Shown here one piece after another: positions 14,644-22,088 of a stretch of DNA of 27,213 nt. A program made the translations under genes and the position numbers. The stretch is from a virus, in IMG/VR virus record IMGVR_UViG_3300040801_002061, positions 1 through 27,213 of that record. One strand, 5' to 3'. The notes beneath the pieces are model-generated. The model had not been told where the DNA came from and ran no database searches. It worked only from the letters and a program-made list of their open reading frames with translations. Within the stretch, counting starts at the first letter, position 1. Every line of letters starts with the position of its first letter.

Positions 14644-14798
14644 GAATTCTCCTGTAGTTGTTTAAAATCTTTTATTGATATTTTAACCGGAATACTTTTC
14701 ATTCTGAAATTCGGTACAGTAGCAGTTCCATTTTTGAAAACATAAACCTCACCATTAGAACACTTTTTTATTCCAGAGAATCCTTTAATCTTCTTCAT
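14640..14798 (-). CDS. Small hypothetical protein, 52 aa
   Basis: The start is placed at ATG 14796-14798 (MKKIKGFSGIKK): GAGG lies seven bases upstream inside the end of the previous gene. A longer version would overlap that gene by 86 bases. It is basic, beta-rich and of unknown function. It is coupled by ATGA to the gene after it. Confidence 0.55.
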   Translation of the reverse strand: MKKIKGFSGIKKCSNGEVYVFKNGTATVPNFRMKSIPVKISIKDFKQLQENS

Positions 14799-15066
14799 TA
14801 TTATCCTCATTGTTCTTATTGATAAAGTTGCTGATTTCTCGTATATCATCATAATCCGCTCCGAACTCATTGTAGTAACTTATACTAGAGAAGGAGAGAT
14901 TTAAATCCTGTCTGAAACCGAAATTTAAAACAAATTCCAAAAATGGTTTATCGGTATCTTCTGTTTCAATAAGAATTTCCGCTCTATATTCTTCACAAAG
15001 ATCGGCGAGTTTACTAAAAAATTCTTTAGTTTTGTCATTTACATTACAGATAACTATATCTTTCAT
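14785..15066 (-). CDS. Small acidic hypothetical protein, 93 aa
   Basis: An acidic alpha/beta protein (KDIVICNVND, AEILIETEDTDKP) ending in a low-complexity tail (NNEDNNEED). No recognised family. AAAGGAAAG precedes the ATG, which overlaps the previous stop (ATGA). Confidence 0.55.
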   Translation of the reverse strand: MKDIVICNVNDKTKEFFSKLADLCEEYRAEILIETEDTDKPFLEFVLNFGFRQDLNLSFSSISYYNEFGADYDDIREISNFINKNNEDNNEED

Positions 15067-15233
15067 ATCTTTCCTTTTGCTATTCTGACAAGAGCATCAT
15101 ACCAACATGTATGCCCCGGCATTTTATCCCAGACTTCCATAACGAAAGCATTTTCTTCCTCGGTGCAAAATTTGCCCCAATTACACCACTTTGCACCAAG
15201 TCTCAATATTTCATATGCTCTTTCTGAAGTCAT
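15063..15233 (-). CDS. Very small hypothetical protein, 56 aa
   Basis: A short gene read from the sequence: ATG 15231-15233 with AGGAG eight bases upstream, ending in TGA that overlaps the next ATG (ATGA). The product (begins MTSERAYEILRLGAKWCNWG) is helical with five tryptophan/cysteine-rich positions. No family recognised. The coupling to both neighbours and the ribosome binding site make it very likely real. Confidence 0.65.
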   Translation of the reverse strand: MTSERAYEILRLGAKWCNWGKFCTEEENAFVMEVWDKMPGHTCWYDALVRIAKGKI

Positions 15234-15244
15234 AATGAATTCTC

Positions 15245-15430
15245 CTAGTAGTCAGTTTTATTTTCTTCAACTGCTTTTTTATATTTAGGATCCTGTTCAC
15301 ACCAACTTTTGACAAGATCAATACAGGCTTTTTTTGTTTTTCGGGTCTCAACTCCCCATGGCATCTTAACTTTCCATTCAGAATGATCTTTTACCGGCTG
15401 ACCTAAAGGCTTTCCTATCACTGGATTCAT
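15245..15430 (-). CDS. Small basic hypothetical protein, 61 aa
   Basis: A 61-residue basic protein (MNPVIGKPLGQPVKDHSEWK...). No family recognised. AGAGGG precedes the ATG by seven bases. It is the first gene downstream of the promoter at 15482-15510. Confidence 0.55.
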   Translation of the reverse strand: MNPVIGKPLGQPVKDHSEWKVKMPWGVETRKTKKACIDLVKSWCEQDPKYKKAVEENKTDY

Positions 15431-15481
15431 AATAACCCTCTTTTAAATTTGTCTTAATCTTTATTATCTTTATTATAATGA

Positions 15482-15510
15482 ACTATAACATTATTCTGAG
15501 GTGCTGTCAA
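15482..15510 (-). promoter_or_regulatory. Sigma70-type promoter with consensus -35
   Basis: TTGACA (15505-15510), 17 bases, TATAGT (15482-15487), with TG one base before the -10. The leader includes AATAAAGATTAAG, close to the AATAAAGATTGA in the leaders of the promoter repeats. The stretch 15431-15539 holds only this promoter, its leader and a short GCTGTC/GACAGC inverted repeat that overlaps the -35. Confidence 0.8.
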
Positions 15511-15539
15511 CAAACAAATAAATGAAGACAGCCTTAATT

Positions 15540-16508
15540 TTACTTCAGAACCACTCCCTGACCTTTACAATGAGGACAATCGACAAGCGGCTCATTGATA
15601 GTGGTAATGATATCATTCAGAAGAGTTTCAACTTTCTCTTTAAGATCACGGTGATTTTTTCCGACAATACCATCAATTGGAGTGTAGTTGTTATAGCTTC
15701 TCTGTTTAGTGGTCATTTCAAAACATTTCACTGTTCTAGAAGAAATGTATGTTTTGTTATATTTAGGAGTGGCATAAGACTTACCATTAGATTTTAAAAT
15801 CTCTGTTACTTTTTCAAAGGGATCGGCTAAATCAATAATTTTATGAACTTCAAAACAAAAATCATAGTCTGAAGTGATCCGGGCAACTTTAGGATCAATG
15901 TTTTGTTTAACATACTCTCTAACAATACCATAAACTTGTTCTGAAGTTAATGCACAAGGCAGAACTGGAGCCATGATGTCAGGGAACATAATCTTATCAA
16001 TTTCTTGCCGCAGAAGGTTGTTTTGTGTAATTGTGATAGTAGTTCTGTCCCGTTTTGCTCTGAAAGCGAACTTCTCTTCTGGAATCTCTTCAATTTCTTG
16101 AAGAACAACCAGGTCGAAATCAAGTTCTTCCTTAATAGGATCTTGTTTGTCTGATTTCAGTTCATAAAGAGATTCAAATGGTTTCAGATCTTCTCTCCAA
16201 GCACAATACTCATCGCCTTCTTCATCTTCAAATGTAGTTACAACTTCATCCCTTGGCATGACTTCAGGAAGATCAATTTTTGCAAGTGTTGCAACATCTT
16301 TGATTTCATACCTAAAGTTTGTATTTGGACGAGGTCTAATAACTGTTACAGTCTTAGGTTCGTCAGATACTTTGTACCAGCCTGAAGCAAATGTCGCTTC
16401 AAGATTATTATCGTTAATGAGAATATTATGTGCTGATACACCAACAAATTTAATGAACCAGCATTTGTCAGTTTTTATTGCTTGAATTTGAATTTTTGAA
16501 TCACTCAT
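15540..16508 (-). CDS. Conserved hypothetical phage protein, 322 aa
   Basis: A 322-residue acidic protein of unknown role. The N-terminal ~80 residues are beta-rich (FIKFVGVSAHNILIND...ASGWYKVSDEP). The middle is acidic, a helical region with VREYVKQNIDPKVARI follows, and the C-terminus ends in CPHCKGQGVV, half a zinc-ribbon or DnaJ-like CxxCxGxG element. Since only one such motif exists, zinc binding would need a second partner or a dimer. It is the first gene after the promoter repeat at 16550-16608, with GAGG seven bases before the ATG. Its position next to the helicase suggests an early gene. Confidence 0.6.
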   Translation of the reverse strand: MSDSKIQIQAIKTDKCWFIKFVGVSAHNILINDNNLEATFASGWYKVSDEPKTVTVIRPRPNTNFRYEIKDVATLAKIDLPEVMPRDEVVTTFEDEEGDEYCAWREDLKPFESLYELKSDKQDPIKEELDFDLVVLQEIEEIPEEKFAFRAKRDRTTITITQNNLLRQEIDKIMFPDIMAPVLPCALTSEQVYGIVREYVKQNIDPKVARITSDYDFCFEVHKIIDLADPFEKVTEILKSNGKSYATPKYNKTYISSRTVKCFEMTTKQRSYNNYTPIDGIVGKNHRDLKEKVETLLNDIITTINEPLVDCPHCKGQGVVLK

Positions 16509-16549
16509 TTGTCACCTCATTCATAATTAAGTTTTTGTTCTTTTGTGTC

Positions 16550-16608
16550 TCAATCTTTATTTTATGGTTCATTATAACATATTAGGATATAATGTCAACA
16601 CTTTTTTT
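16550..16608 (-). repeat. 59-bp dispersed promoter repeat, copy 2
   Basis: Second copy of the element at 140-198, with two mismatches in 59. Here its upstream part overlaps the last codons and stop of the small membrane-protein gene ending at 16582. Confidence 0.9.
16571..16598 (-). promoter_or_regulatory. Sigma70-type promoter in the repeat
   Basis: TTGACA (16593-16598), 16 bases, TATAAT (16571-16576), with an extended -10 TG and an A-tract before the -35. It drives the 322-residue gene starting at 16508. The -35 lies within the coding end of the gene that stops at 16582. Confidence 0.82.
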
Positions 16609-16815
16609 CTTTTTATTTCTGTAAATAGAGATTAAATCTATAATAATGGTGGCTATAGCCAAAGAAATAAGTCCGTATTGTTTAGTAATATATGAATAAT
16701 ACAACCAACAAAATGCATTTCCTATGTGTAGCCACCATGCTATATTTGATCCCTTCATCCAACCCAAATTCGCATTAGATAGTAATGTTGTAACACTTAA
16801 AAACCAATCAAACAT
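16582..16815 (-). CDS. Small membrane protein, PnuC-like fragment
   Basis: A 77-residue protein with two or three hydrophobic helices (about residues 2-18, 26-43 and 46-66: IAWWLHIGNAFCWLYYSYI, GLISLAIATIIIDLISIY) and a basic tail. The pattern of Trp/Asn/Tyr in the helices resembles one repeat unit of PnuC-type nicotinamide riboside transporters, though a full PnuC is about three times longer. If related, it would be a reduced half-transporter; this is weak. GAGG precedes the ATG. It follows the helicase gene. Confidence 0.6.
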   Translation of the reverse strand: MFDWFLSVTTLLSNANLGWMKGSNIAWWLHIGNAFCWLYYSYITKQYGLISLAIATIIIDLISIYRNKKKKSVDIIS

Positions 16816-16830
16816 AATAACCTCATAATT

Positions 16831-18291
16831 CTAGAAATTTATTTTAAATTCATTATTTTTAGGATTTGCTCCAGGTTTAACTTGTTCTAAAAATCTATCA
16901 CCTGTACTTTTATCAAATAACGGTTTATCTTCATCATTCTTTTTATCTTTCTCCTTTACTTTATGCGGTTCTAGATAATTAGAAAAGTTTTCAACATCTT
17001 CGGCTTCACCGAATATCATTTTTTCTCTTTGATATGTCATCATGAACCGTTTCTTTCCGGGTACATTGATGTTGTCATATCTAGATTTTAATTGTTTACA
17101 TAACATCAATCCTTGCTCCGCTATTTCTTCCGGAGCCATCATACCCATCATAAAATCTACTGTATCATTGATACCTTTAGATTCACCCGTATCTTGCATA
17201 CCAATATCAGAGGATTCAATTGTTCCTCTGTTACCTTGAACAGCAGAAGCACCGATAAAATTATATTTACCTGCTAAACCTCTAAACTCTTCAGCAATTG
17301 ATTTTACAAAAAGATAAGTTCCTTTATTAAGGGAAACCCTTCTTGACAAGCAAATGTTCAAGTAATCCAAACACACTATATCAGGAACAAACCCTTTCTT
17401 CATCTTCAATTCGCGAAGTAAGGCCTCAACATGTCCCATATGGGCAGAAGATGTTGGATATTCCTTGATTATAATCTTACCAAGACCCTTCTTTTTTAGT
17501 CTGGTAATTTTATCGGCAAATTGGATGACCTCAAGTTTTTCAAGATCATCCATTGTAGTATCAAGAAGATTTGCATCAATTCTCTGAGCAATCTTTTCCT
17601 CAGCCATTTCCATTGATATGTACAGAACATTATAACCTTGAGTCGCCATCTCTGCGGCATAATGACAAAGGAATGCTGATTTTCCTACTCCAGTAGAAGC
17701 CAGAATAAGATTTATTGTTTTTCTTTCCCAACCTCCTTTTGTTATCTTATTAAGAATTCCTGTAAGAAACGGAAGTTTGTCCTCTTTTCTTTTCAGTCTT
17801 TCAAATCTTTCTACGGCGTCTTCTACATAATCAGTACCAATATGATCATCAAAAGAAACGGCTAATGCTTCTTGAATCAAGTCAGGAATACTGCTTATTG
17901 GTTCATCAGATCCTCCTTTATCATAAATATTGACCGATTTGACAAGTGCATTATATAAAGCCTTCTGTGAACAAAAATCTTCTGTACAATCTAGAATCCA
18001 TTCATATTGAACATCTTTCTTGGATTGAATATTTGTTCTTACATAATCAAATGCTTCCTTCTCTAATTCTTCAGACAAAGAAGCATCTTTTATGTAAACA
18101 TTTAAAATCTCGGAATTAGAAGGTTTTTCATAAACTGTATAATGCTTTTCATATGCTTTGTAAATAACCTTTTCGACTCCTTCAAAGAAATCCTCTTGAA
18201 GATGAGGAAATACTTTGAAGAAGTATTGGTCATTATTAGAAAGTTGATTAAATATAAGTGAAGCATCAAAATTTTTAACAACTTTGGACAT
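16831..18291 (-). CDS. 41: Replicative DNA helicase, T4 gp41-like
   Basis: A 486-residue hexameric helicase of the DnaB/gp41 family that unwinds the fork 5' to 3' and works with the gp61-type primase. The N-terminal ~150 residues are the helical DnaB-N-like domain. The RecA-like motor starts near residue 170 with GGWERKTINLILAST and Walker A ASTGVGKSA (198-206). Walker B is DIVCLDYLNI (about 303-312), and a DnaB-type SAVQGNRG loop follows. T4 gp41 is about 475 residues. AAAGGAG precedes the ATG. It follows the gp40-like and uvsX genes, which is the T4 order. Confidence 0.92.
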   Translation of the reverse strand: MSKVVKNFDASLIFNQLSNNDQYFFKVFPHLQEDFFEGVEKVIYKAYEKHYTVYEKPSNSEILNVYIKDASLSEELEKEAFDYVRTNIQSKKDVQYEWILDCTEDFCSQKALYNALVKSVNIYDKGGSDEPISSIPDLIQEALAVSFDDHIGTDYVEDAVERFERLKRKEDKLPFLTGILNKITKGGWERKTINLILASTGVGKSAFLCHYAAEMATQGYNVLYISMEMAEEKIAQRIDANLLDTTMDDLEKLEVIQFADKITRLKKKGLGKIIIKEYPTSSAHMGHVEALLRELKMKKGFVPDIVCLDYLNICLSRRVSLNKGTYLFVKSIAEEFRGLAGKYNFIGASAVQGNRGTIESSDIGMQDTGESKGINDTVDFMMGMMAPEEIAEQGLMLCKQLKSRYDNINVPGKKRFMMTYQREKMIFGEAEDVENFSNYLEPHKVKEKDKKNDEDKPLFDKSTGDRFLEQVKPGANPKNNEFKINF

Positions 18292-18600
18292 TTACTCTCC
18301 TTTTGGATCTAATGATGCTGGTACTTTTATCTTCATATCTTCTTTTAATGCAGTATCAAGTTTATTAGTAAAATCATCTTGTATGATTGTAGAAATTAAA
18401 CCGTTACATGCTTTGTGAAAAACTTCCGGATTAATAAAATCCCATGATGCTTCAAGTTTTTTTTCATCATCTTCTTTGATAAGAATTTTATATTTTATAC
18501 CATCAAATACACCACCTTTGATTTCAAAAATTAAAGATTCCTTTTCGGCAACACTTACGTCTATTTTATCTAAAAGAACAATATTTGGTAAATTACTCAT
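18292..18600 (-). CDS. gp40-position protein, 102 aa
   Basis: The start is placed at ATG 18598-18600 (MSNLPNIVLLDKI), inside the last codons of uvsX, with AGGGAG upstream. Longer readings would overlap uvsX by almost 100 bases. The protein is a small alpha/beta unit (SLIFEIKGGVFDGIKYKILI...DMKIKVPASLD). T4 has gene 40 (about 114 residues, a head vertex/assembly factor) in exactly this place between uvsX and 41. The assignment is from position and size, not from a recognised motif. Confidence 0.6.
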   Translation of the reverse strand: MSNLPNIVLLDKIDVSVAEKESLIFEIKGGVFDGIKYKILIKEDDEKKLEASWDFINPEVFHKACNGLISTIIQDDFTNKLDTALKEDMKIKVPASLDPKGE

Positions 18601-19681
18601 CTTCTGATATCTCCCTTTCTTCTGTTTCTTCAACATCTGGCACTGGAAATGCGGAGCCGTATTTGAATTTTTTGCCAACGTATTCATCAATTGCTTTCAT
18701 TATATCTTCAGTAAAGAATTTCTCAGGATTTTCATAGATGTTTTTAGAATAAACCTTTGCACCATCTTGTTCTGGTCCTAATTCAATTCTTGTTCCCGCT
18801 TTCTTCCATATTCCTGCTTCAATAGCGAATTCAACCATTCCATGCCAGCGGGAAAGACCGTCTTGATATCTGATTACAGTTTCAGCCTTTGAATTTTCTC
18901 TGGTAAGTCTTCCCTTATCTAATCTACATTTGACAACGGCACCGGTGATATCTGTTCCGCTTTTCTCTTTCGATTTAGTCAACATCATTACAGTACTTGC
19001 TGAATAAACGGGTCCTGAACCACCTGATTGGACTTGTTTAGAAAACATTTCCATAGTACCGTATGTATGATTAGTAAACAGCAATGGAACTTTGAACTTA
19101 CCCATTTTGAGAGTCAAAACTCTAAAAGCCGCTTTGACTAATTGGGCTCGAGTCATATCTCTGGTATCTTTTCCGTCTTGAATGTCTTCTATTTCTTTTA
19201 CAGTTGACAGTTGGCCGAGAGAATCAAGAACCATTAGAATGGGTGTTCTTTCTTGCGCTGGAATTGCAGAATAGTTATTAAGGATAACAAGAGCCTGATG
19301 TCTGAATTGCTGAACTGTTTCAATTGGCATAATAAGAACTCTTTTAATATCAATTCCGAATTCTAACATCATATTTTTAGTCAAAGCGGATTCTGACTCA
19401 AACATAAACACAACAGCCCTCGGATCTTTATCAAGAAACAATTTAACAGCGGTAAGAGCAAAGAAACTCTTACCAACACCAGAAGGTCCAGCCAATGCAG
19501 TTATTTTGTTGTTGGCATAACCACCATAGATTGATCCACTTAGTAAAGCATTGATAGCATAAGAACCAGAATCAATAAATCCTTCATAGTCTCCTGCAAC
19601 AATACCGTTTTCTACAATTGAAGCATACTCATTAAGTTTAAAAATTTCTTTTGCAAAATCAAATGAATTGTTTTTACTCAT
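18593..19681 (-). CDS. uvsX: UvsX RecA-like recombinase
   Basis: A 362-residue recombinase that coats single-stranded DNA and catalyses strand exchange in recombination-dependent replication. Walker A GPSGVGKS (65-72), Walker B ILMVLDSLG (about 147-155) and the KVPLLFTNHTYGTMEMF region with QVQSGGSGPVYSAST (about 200-230) are as in T4 UvsX (about 391 residues). The C-terminus is acidic (VEETEEREISEDE), as usual in this family. AAAGGAG precedes the ATG. It is served by its own promoter at 19797-19825. Confidence 0.93.
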   Translation of the reverse strand: MSKNNSFDFAKEIFKLNEYASIVENGIVAGDYEGFIDSGSYAINALLSGSIYGGYANNKITALAGPSGVGKSFFALTAVKLFLDKDPRAVVFMFESESALTKNMMLEFGIDIKRVLIMPIETVQQFRHQALVILNNYSAIPAQERTPILMVLDSLGQLSTVKEIEDIQDGKDTRDMTRAQLVKAAFRVLTLKMGKFKVPLLFTNHTYGTMEMFSKQVQSGGSGPVYSASTVMMLTKSKEKSGTDITGAVVKCRLDKGRLTRENSKAETVIRYQDGLSRWHGMVEFAIEAGIWKKAGTRIELGPEQDGAKVYSKNIYENPEKFFTEDIMKAIDEYVGKKFKYGSAFPVPDVEETEEREISEDE

Positions 19682-19776
19682 TTACTCTCCTTTAAATTTT
19701 AAGTCTAAATATTTGTCGAATTAATACTGATTTTGTTCTTAATTCTCATTTTAAGTCGATTTATGTCGGAAAACAA

Positions 19777-19820
19777 AAATCCCTTTGATAATATACAGTA
19801 TATACTATTCAAAGGGATTT
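19777..19820 (-). terminator. Strong terminator after the PEP-CTERM gene
   Basis: On the minus strand AAATCCCTTTGA and TCAAAGGGATTT form a perfect 12-bp stem (arms 19809-19820 and 19777-19788) directly followed by TTTTTGTTTT. It lies about 22 bases after the stop of the PEP-CTERM gene. This is the best Rho-independent terminator in the window. Confidence 0.85.
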
Positions 19821-19825
19821 GTCAA
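19797..19825 (-). promoter_or_regulatory. uvsX promoter overlapping the terminator
   Basis: TTGACA (19820-19825), 17 bases, TATACT (19797-19802). The -35 sits at the foot of the terminator stem and the -10 in its loop. A transcript starting here would begin inside the loop and carry only the descending arm, so it would not form the hairpin. The rest of the 160-base gap to uvsX is AT-rich leader with no other feature seen. Confidence 0.75.
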
Positions 19826-19842
19826 TACAAAAAATCAAAAGA

Positions 19843-20562
19843 TTATTTTTTTCTTTTTCTTAAAAAACTGCTTATTCCTACTAGTCCAGAACCAAAAAGC
19901 AAAATAGATGTTGGTTCTGGCACAGGGGTTGCATTAACCGTTGAAAAGTTGTCTAGACCGAAACCGTCATTAGTGTTTGATACATTCCAGATTATTTCTG
20001 AAATATATTCATCACCAAAATCTATGCCAACAAAAAAACCGGTACCATTCAGTTGATTAGGATCTATGAAAGCAAACAATCCACCACTAGCAATTGATGT
20101 TAATGCTCCTACATCACCAGGATCAGTTATATAGAAAAAGAGATTAGTAAATGTATTCGGTTTTACATTCAAAGTAATCTGAGTTATATCAGCAGAATCG
20201 AGATAATTAGTTTTTACTCCGTTTTCAGTTATATCCCTTCTTCCATTAGCATCAAAATCTCTTAGTTGAAATTTCGGTTCATTAGAATCTTTATATGCTG
20301 TTGATCCAGTTCCGGGAGATGCTCCAGCATTGGTAAATGTTCCCACATTGGTTTCTAGACTTGACGACCATCCCGGCGTCAGTGATTCAAAATCTTCTAC
20401 AAGAGAAGCGGAATTTCCTATGTTAAAAACCCAATTATTAATTTGAGCACCTTGAGTACTGAGATTGAAAACATCAATACTTGCGGCATTAGTAACTGAA
20501 GAAACAGTTACTAAAAAAAATAATACTAATAAAGCACCTAATGTACTGATAAAATTTTTCAT
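19843..20562 (-). CDS. Secreted PEP-CTERM sorted protein
   Basis: A 239-residue exported protein. Residues 1-27 are a Sec signal peptide (MKNF..., hydrophobic core LGALLVLFFLVTV, cleavage near TNA|AS). The C-terminus is a full PEP-CTERM tail: VPEP (214-217), a hydrophobic helix (SILLFGSGLVGISSFL) and a basic end (RKRKK). Exosortase (EpsH-type) in the host recognises such tails and sends the protein to the surface or exopolysaccharide. The body has a beta-sandwich look (LVEDFESLTPGWSSS, NVKPNTFTNLFFYITDPGD, FFVGIDFGDEYISEIIW), similar to many host PEP-CTERM proteins. GAGGAG precedes the ATG. It is bounded by a terminator and is probably acquired from a host. Confidence 0.88.
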   Translation of the reverse strand: MKNFISTLGALLVLFFLVTVSSVTNAASIDVFNLSTQGAQINNWVFNIGNSASLVEDFESLTPGWSSSLETNVGTFTNAGASPGTGSTAYKDSNEPKFQLRDFDANGRRDITENGVKTNYLDSADITQITLNVKPNTFTNLFFYITDPGDVGALTSIASGGLFAFIDPNQLNGTGFFVGIDFGDEYISEIIWNVSNTNDGFGLDNFSTVNATPVPEPTSILLFGSGLVGISSFLRKRKK

Positions 20563-20581
20563 ACATAACTCCTCATGTATT

Positions 20582-20827
20582 TTAAATTTTTTTACCTGGC
20601 GCTACCACAGATTTGTAATCGGTGAATTTGAATAAATCATCAATTGAACCAACCGATTTTTTGACTTCTTCATGACTAACAACTTCATTATCGGTTTCTG
20701 AGTAATACGCCTTTTGTTTTTTCTTTAAAATAGACCAAGCCTTTTTGTTCAAAGACTTGTCTTTGATATCATCAATATTAATTGTCTTCATCTTTGCTTC
20801 GGTCATCAATTCTTTAAATGTCTTCAT
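20582..20827 (-). CDS. Putative capsid-targeted internal protein, 81 aa
   Basis: It begins MKTFKELMTEA, matching the T4 capsid-targeting pattern (MKTYQEFIAE type), with Glu10 at the expected protease site and Met in place of Ile8. The remaining ~70 residues are small, basic and of no known family (KAWSILKKKQKAYYSETDNE). AAGGG precedes the ATG. It follows three similar genes in the cluster 20582-22088. Confidence 0.62.
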   Translation of the reverse strand: MKTFKELMTEAKMKTINIDDIKDKSLNKKAWSILKKKQKAYYSETDNEVVSHEEVKKSVGSIDDLFKFTDYKSVVAPGKKI

Positions 20828-21370
20828 TTATTTACCCTTAAAATAAAGTTTCTTTCCGCCGATTTCGATGTATTGTCCTTTTTCATCAAATTCAACTTCC
20901 ATTGCTATAATAGCGGCTTCGGGAGAAGCAACAAGATCTTTCTTGATTTGCTTATCACCTAGTGTCTTAATAACAGAAGAAATAAATTTCTTATCATTTA
21001 CGGTGTAATTACCTTTTCTTGCTGTTGATACTTCTGCTTTAAGGTCATATGAGACTTTGTTTCCATCGAACTTGACATTATGTGGAGTAATGACCATTTC
21101 ATCATAATCATCGAATGATTCATTAACATTTTTGTCCATTGTATGAATATTATCTTTACCACTTTTATGCTTAATTCTTATATTGGGTGTGGCTCCGTCT
21201 TTGTGAAAATAAACAGATTCATAACCTCCCTTTGAATTTTTTTCGATAGTTTTCAATCGATAACCATCTTTCAGGAGTTCGCCATGTTCTTTTCTAAATT
21301 TGGGATCACGCTTTATATTTATATTTTTATTTTCATTAAGGTCTTCGGAAAATTTCTTAAAAGTTTTCAT
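20828..21370 (-). CDS. Putative capsid-targeted internal protein, 180 aa
   Basis: It begins MKTFKKFSEDLNENK, with the same aromatic/basic spacing as the neighbouring capsid-targeting N-termini. A protease site LNE (11-13) is possible. The body is basic and beta-rich (YESVYFHKDGATPNIRIKHK; VKFDGNKVSYDLKAEVSTARKG). The second half (residues about 90-180) may be a separate domain. No family recognised. AAAGGA precedes the ATG. Confidence 0.6.
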   Translation of the reverse strand: MKTFKKFSEDLNENKNINIKRDPKFRKEHGELLKDGYRLKTIEKNSKGGYESVYFHKDGATPNIRIKHKSGKDNIHTMDKNVNESFDDYDEMVITPHNVKFDGNKVSYDLKAEVSTARKGNYTVNDKKFISSVIKTLGDKQIKKDLVASPEAAIIAMEVEFDEKGQYIEIGGKKLYFKGK

Positions 21371-21396
21371 TAAATATCCTTTATATTAATAATGGG

Positions 21397-21792
21397 TTAA
21401 ACTGTAGTTTTCATCCATGCTTTGGCTTCACTTTTAGAATCAAAGAATGTAATAACATTTATCGGACCAGTTGAGACAATAAAAGCACCGACTTTTTTGG
21501 GTTTATTTTTTCCTCCCCACACTGAAAGATCATCATAAACATCATACATCGGCAAATCAAACATCAATGCATTGCCTTTCTTTTGGACAGGTTTTATTGT
21601 CTTGATTGCTTTGAGAATCATTCGGAGTACAAGTTGATCCTCATTCGGATCTCCTTTCTTATCTGTCAGATATGTTTTAGTCAATGGAATAGATGTTCCT
21701 GATCCCACATCATAAGCAATCCAAAGACTACCTTTTGTTTTATAAATCTTATACTCCATTGCCTCATTAACAAAATCTTTATACTTTTTCAT
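21397..21792 (-). CDS. Putative capsid-targeted internal protein, 131 aa
   Basis: It begins MKKYKDFVNEA, a good fit to the capsid-targeting pattern, with V8-x-E10 at the cleavage position. The body is a compact alpha/beta protein (YKIYKTKGSLWIAYDVGSG, GAFIVSTGPINVITFFDSK, AKAWMKTTV) and is not assigned to a family. AAAGGA precedes the ATG. The start adjoins the stop of the next gene upstream (TAATG). Confidence 0.63.
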   Translation of the reverse strand: MKKYKDFVNEAMEYKIYKTKGSLWIAYDVGSGTSIPLTKTYLTDKKGDPNEDQLVLRMILKAIKTIKPVQKKGNALMFDLPMYDVYDDLSVWGGKNKPKKVGAFIVSTGPINVITFFDSKSEAKAWMKTTV

Positions 21793-22088
21793 TAATTATC
21801 CTTTACTTTATTTTTAATTATGCTTAATGAAGGCAATCCTTTAAATTTTAATATTCGATTAGCCTTGCTTAGTATTTCAAAATTTGAATCTCCTATAATT
21901 TCATTCAAACCTTGCTGGCTTACAATCTTATCAAATTGTTTATTTAATTTAGCAAATTGATCCAGCAAATTCTTATAAGTCTTATATTCATACACAGAAA
22001 CATTTTCATCATTTAAAACTTTTTCGATTGTTGATTTTTTGCCCTCATTTACACAAATATCTTCTGTTAATTTCTTGAATGACTTCAC
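21792..22088 (-). CDS. Putative capsid-targeted internal protein, 98 aa
   Basis: It begins with GTG (22086-22088) giving MKSFKKLTEDICVNEG, the shared N-terminal pattern, with a possible LTE (7-9) protease site. The rest is helical and basic (IEKVLNDENVSVYEYKTYKN, LRILKFKGLPSL). The GTG overlaps the stop of the nucleotidylyltransferase gene (TAGTG), and AAAGGA lies upstream. Unknown function. Confidence 0.58.
   Translation of the reverse strand: MKSFKKLTEDICVNEGKKSTIEKVLNDENVSVYEYKTYKNLLDQFAKLNKQFDKIVSQQGLNEIIGDSNFEILSKANRILKFKGLPSLSIIKNKVKDN

Noticed and set aside
15499-15536. Terminator at the GCTGTC/GACAGC inverted repeat after the 322-residue gene.
   Set aside because: Stem of only six bases, an 18-base loop and no T-run on the minus strand.
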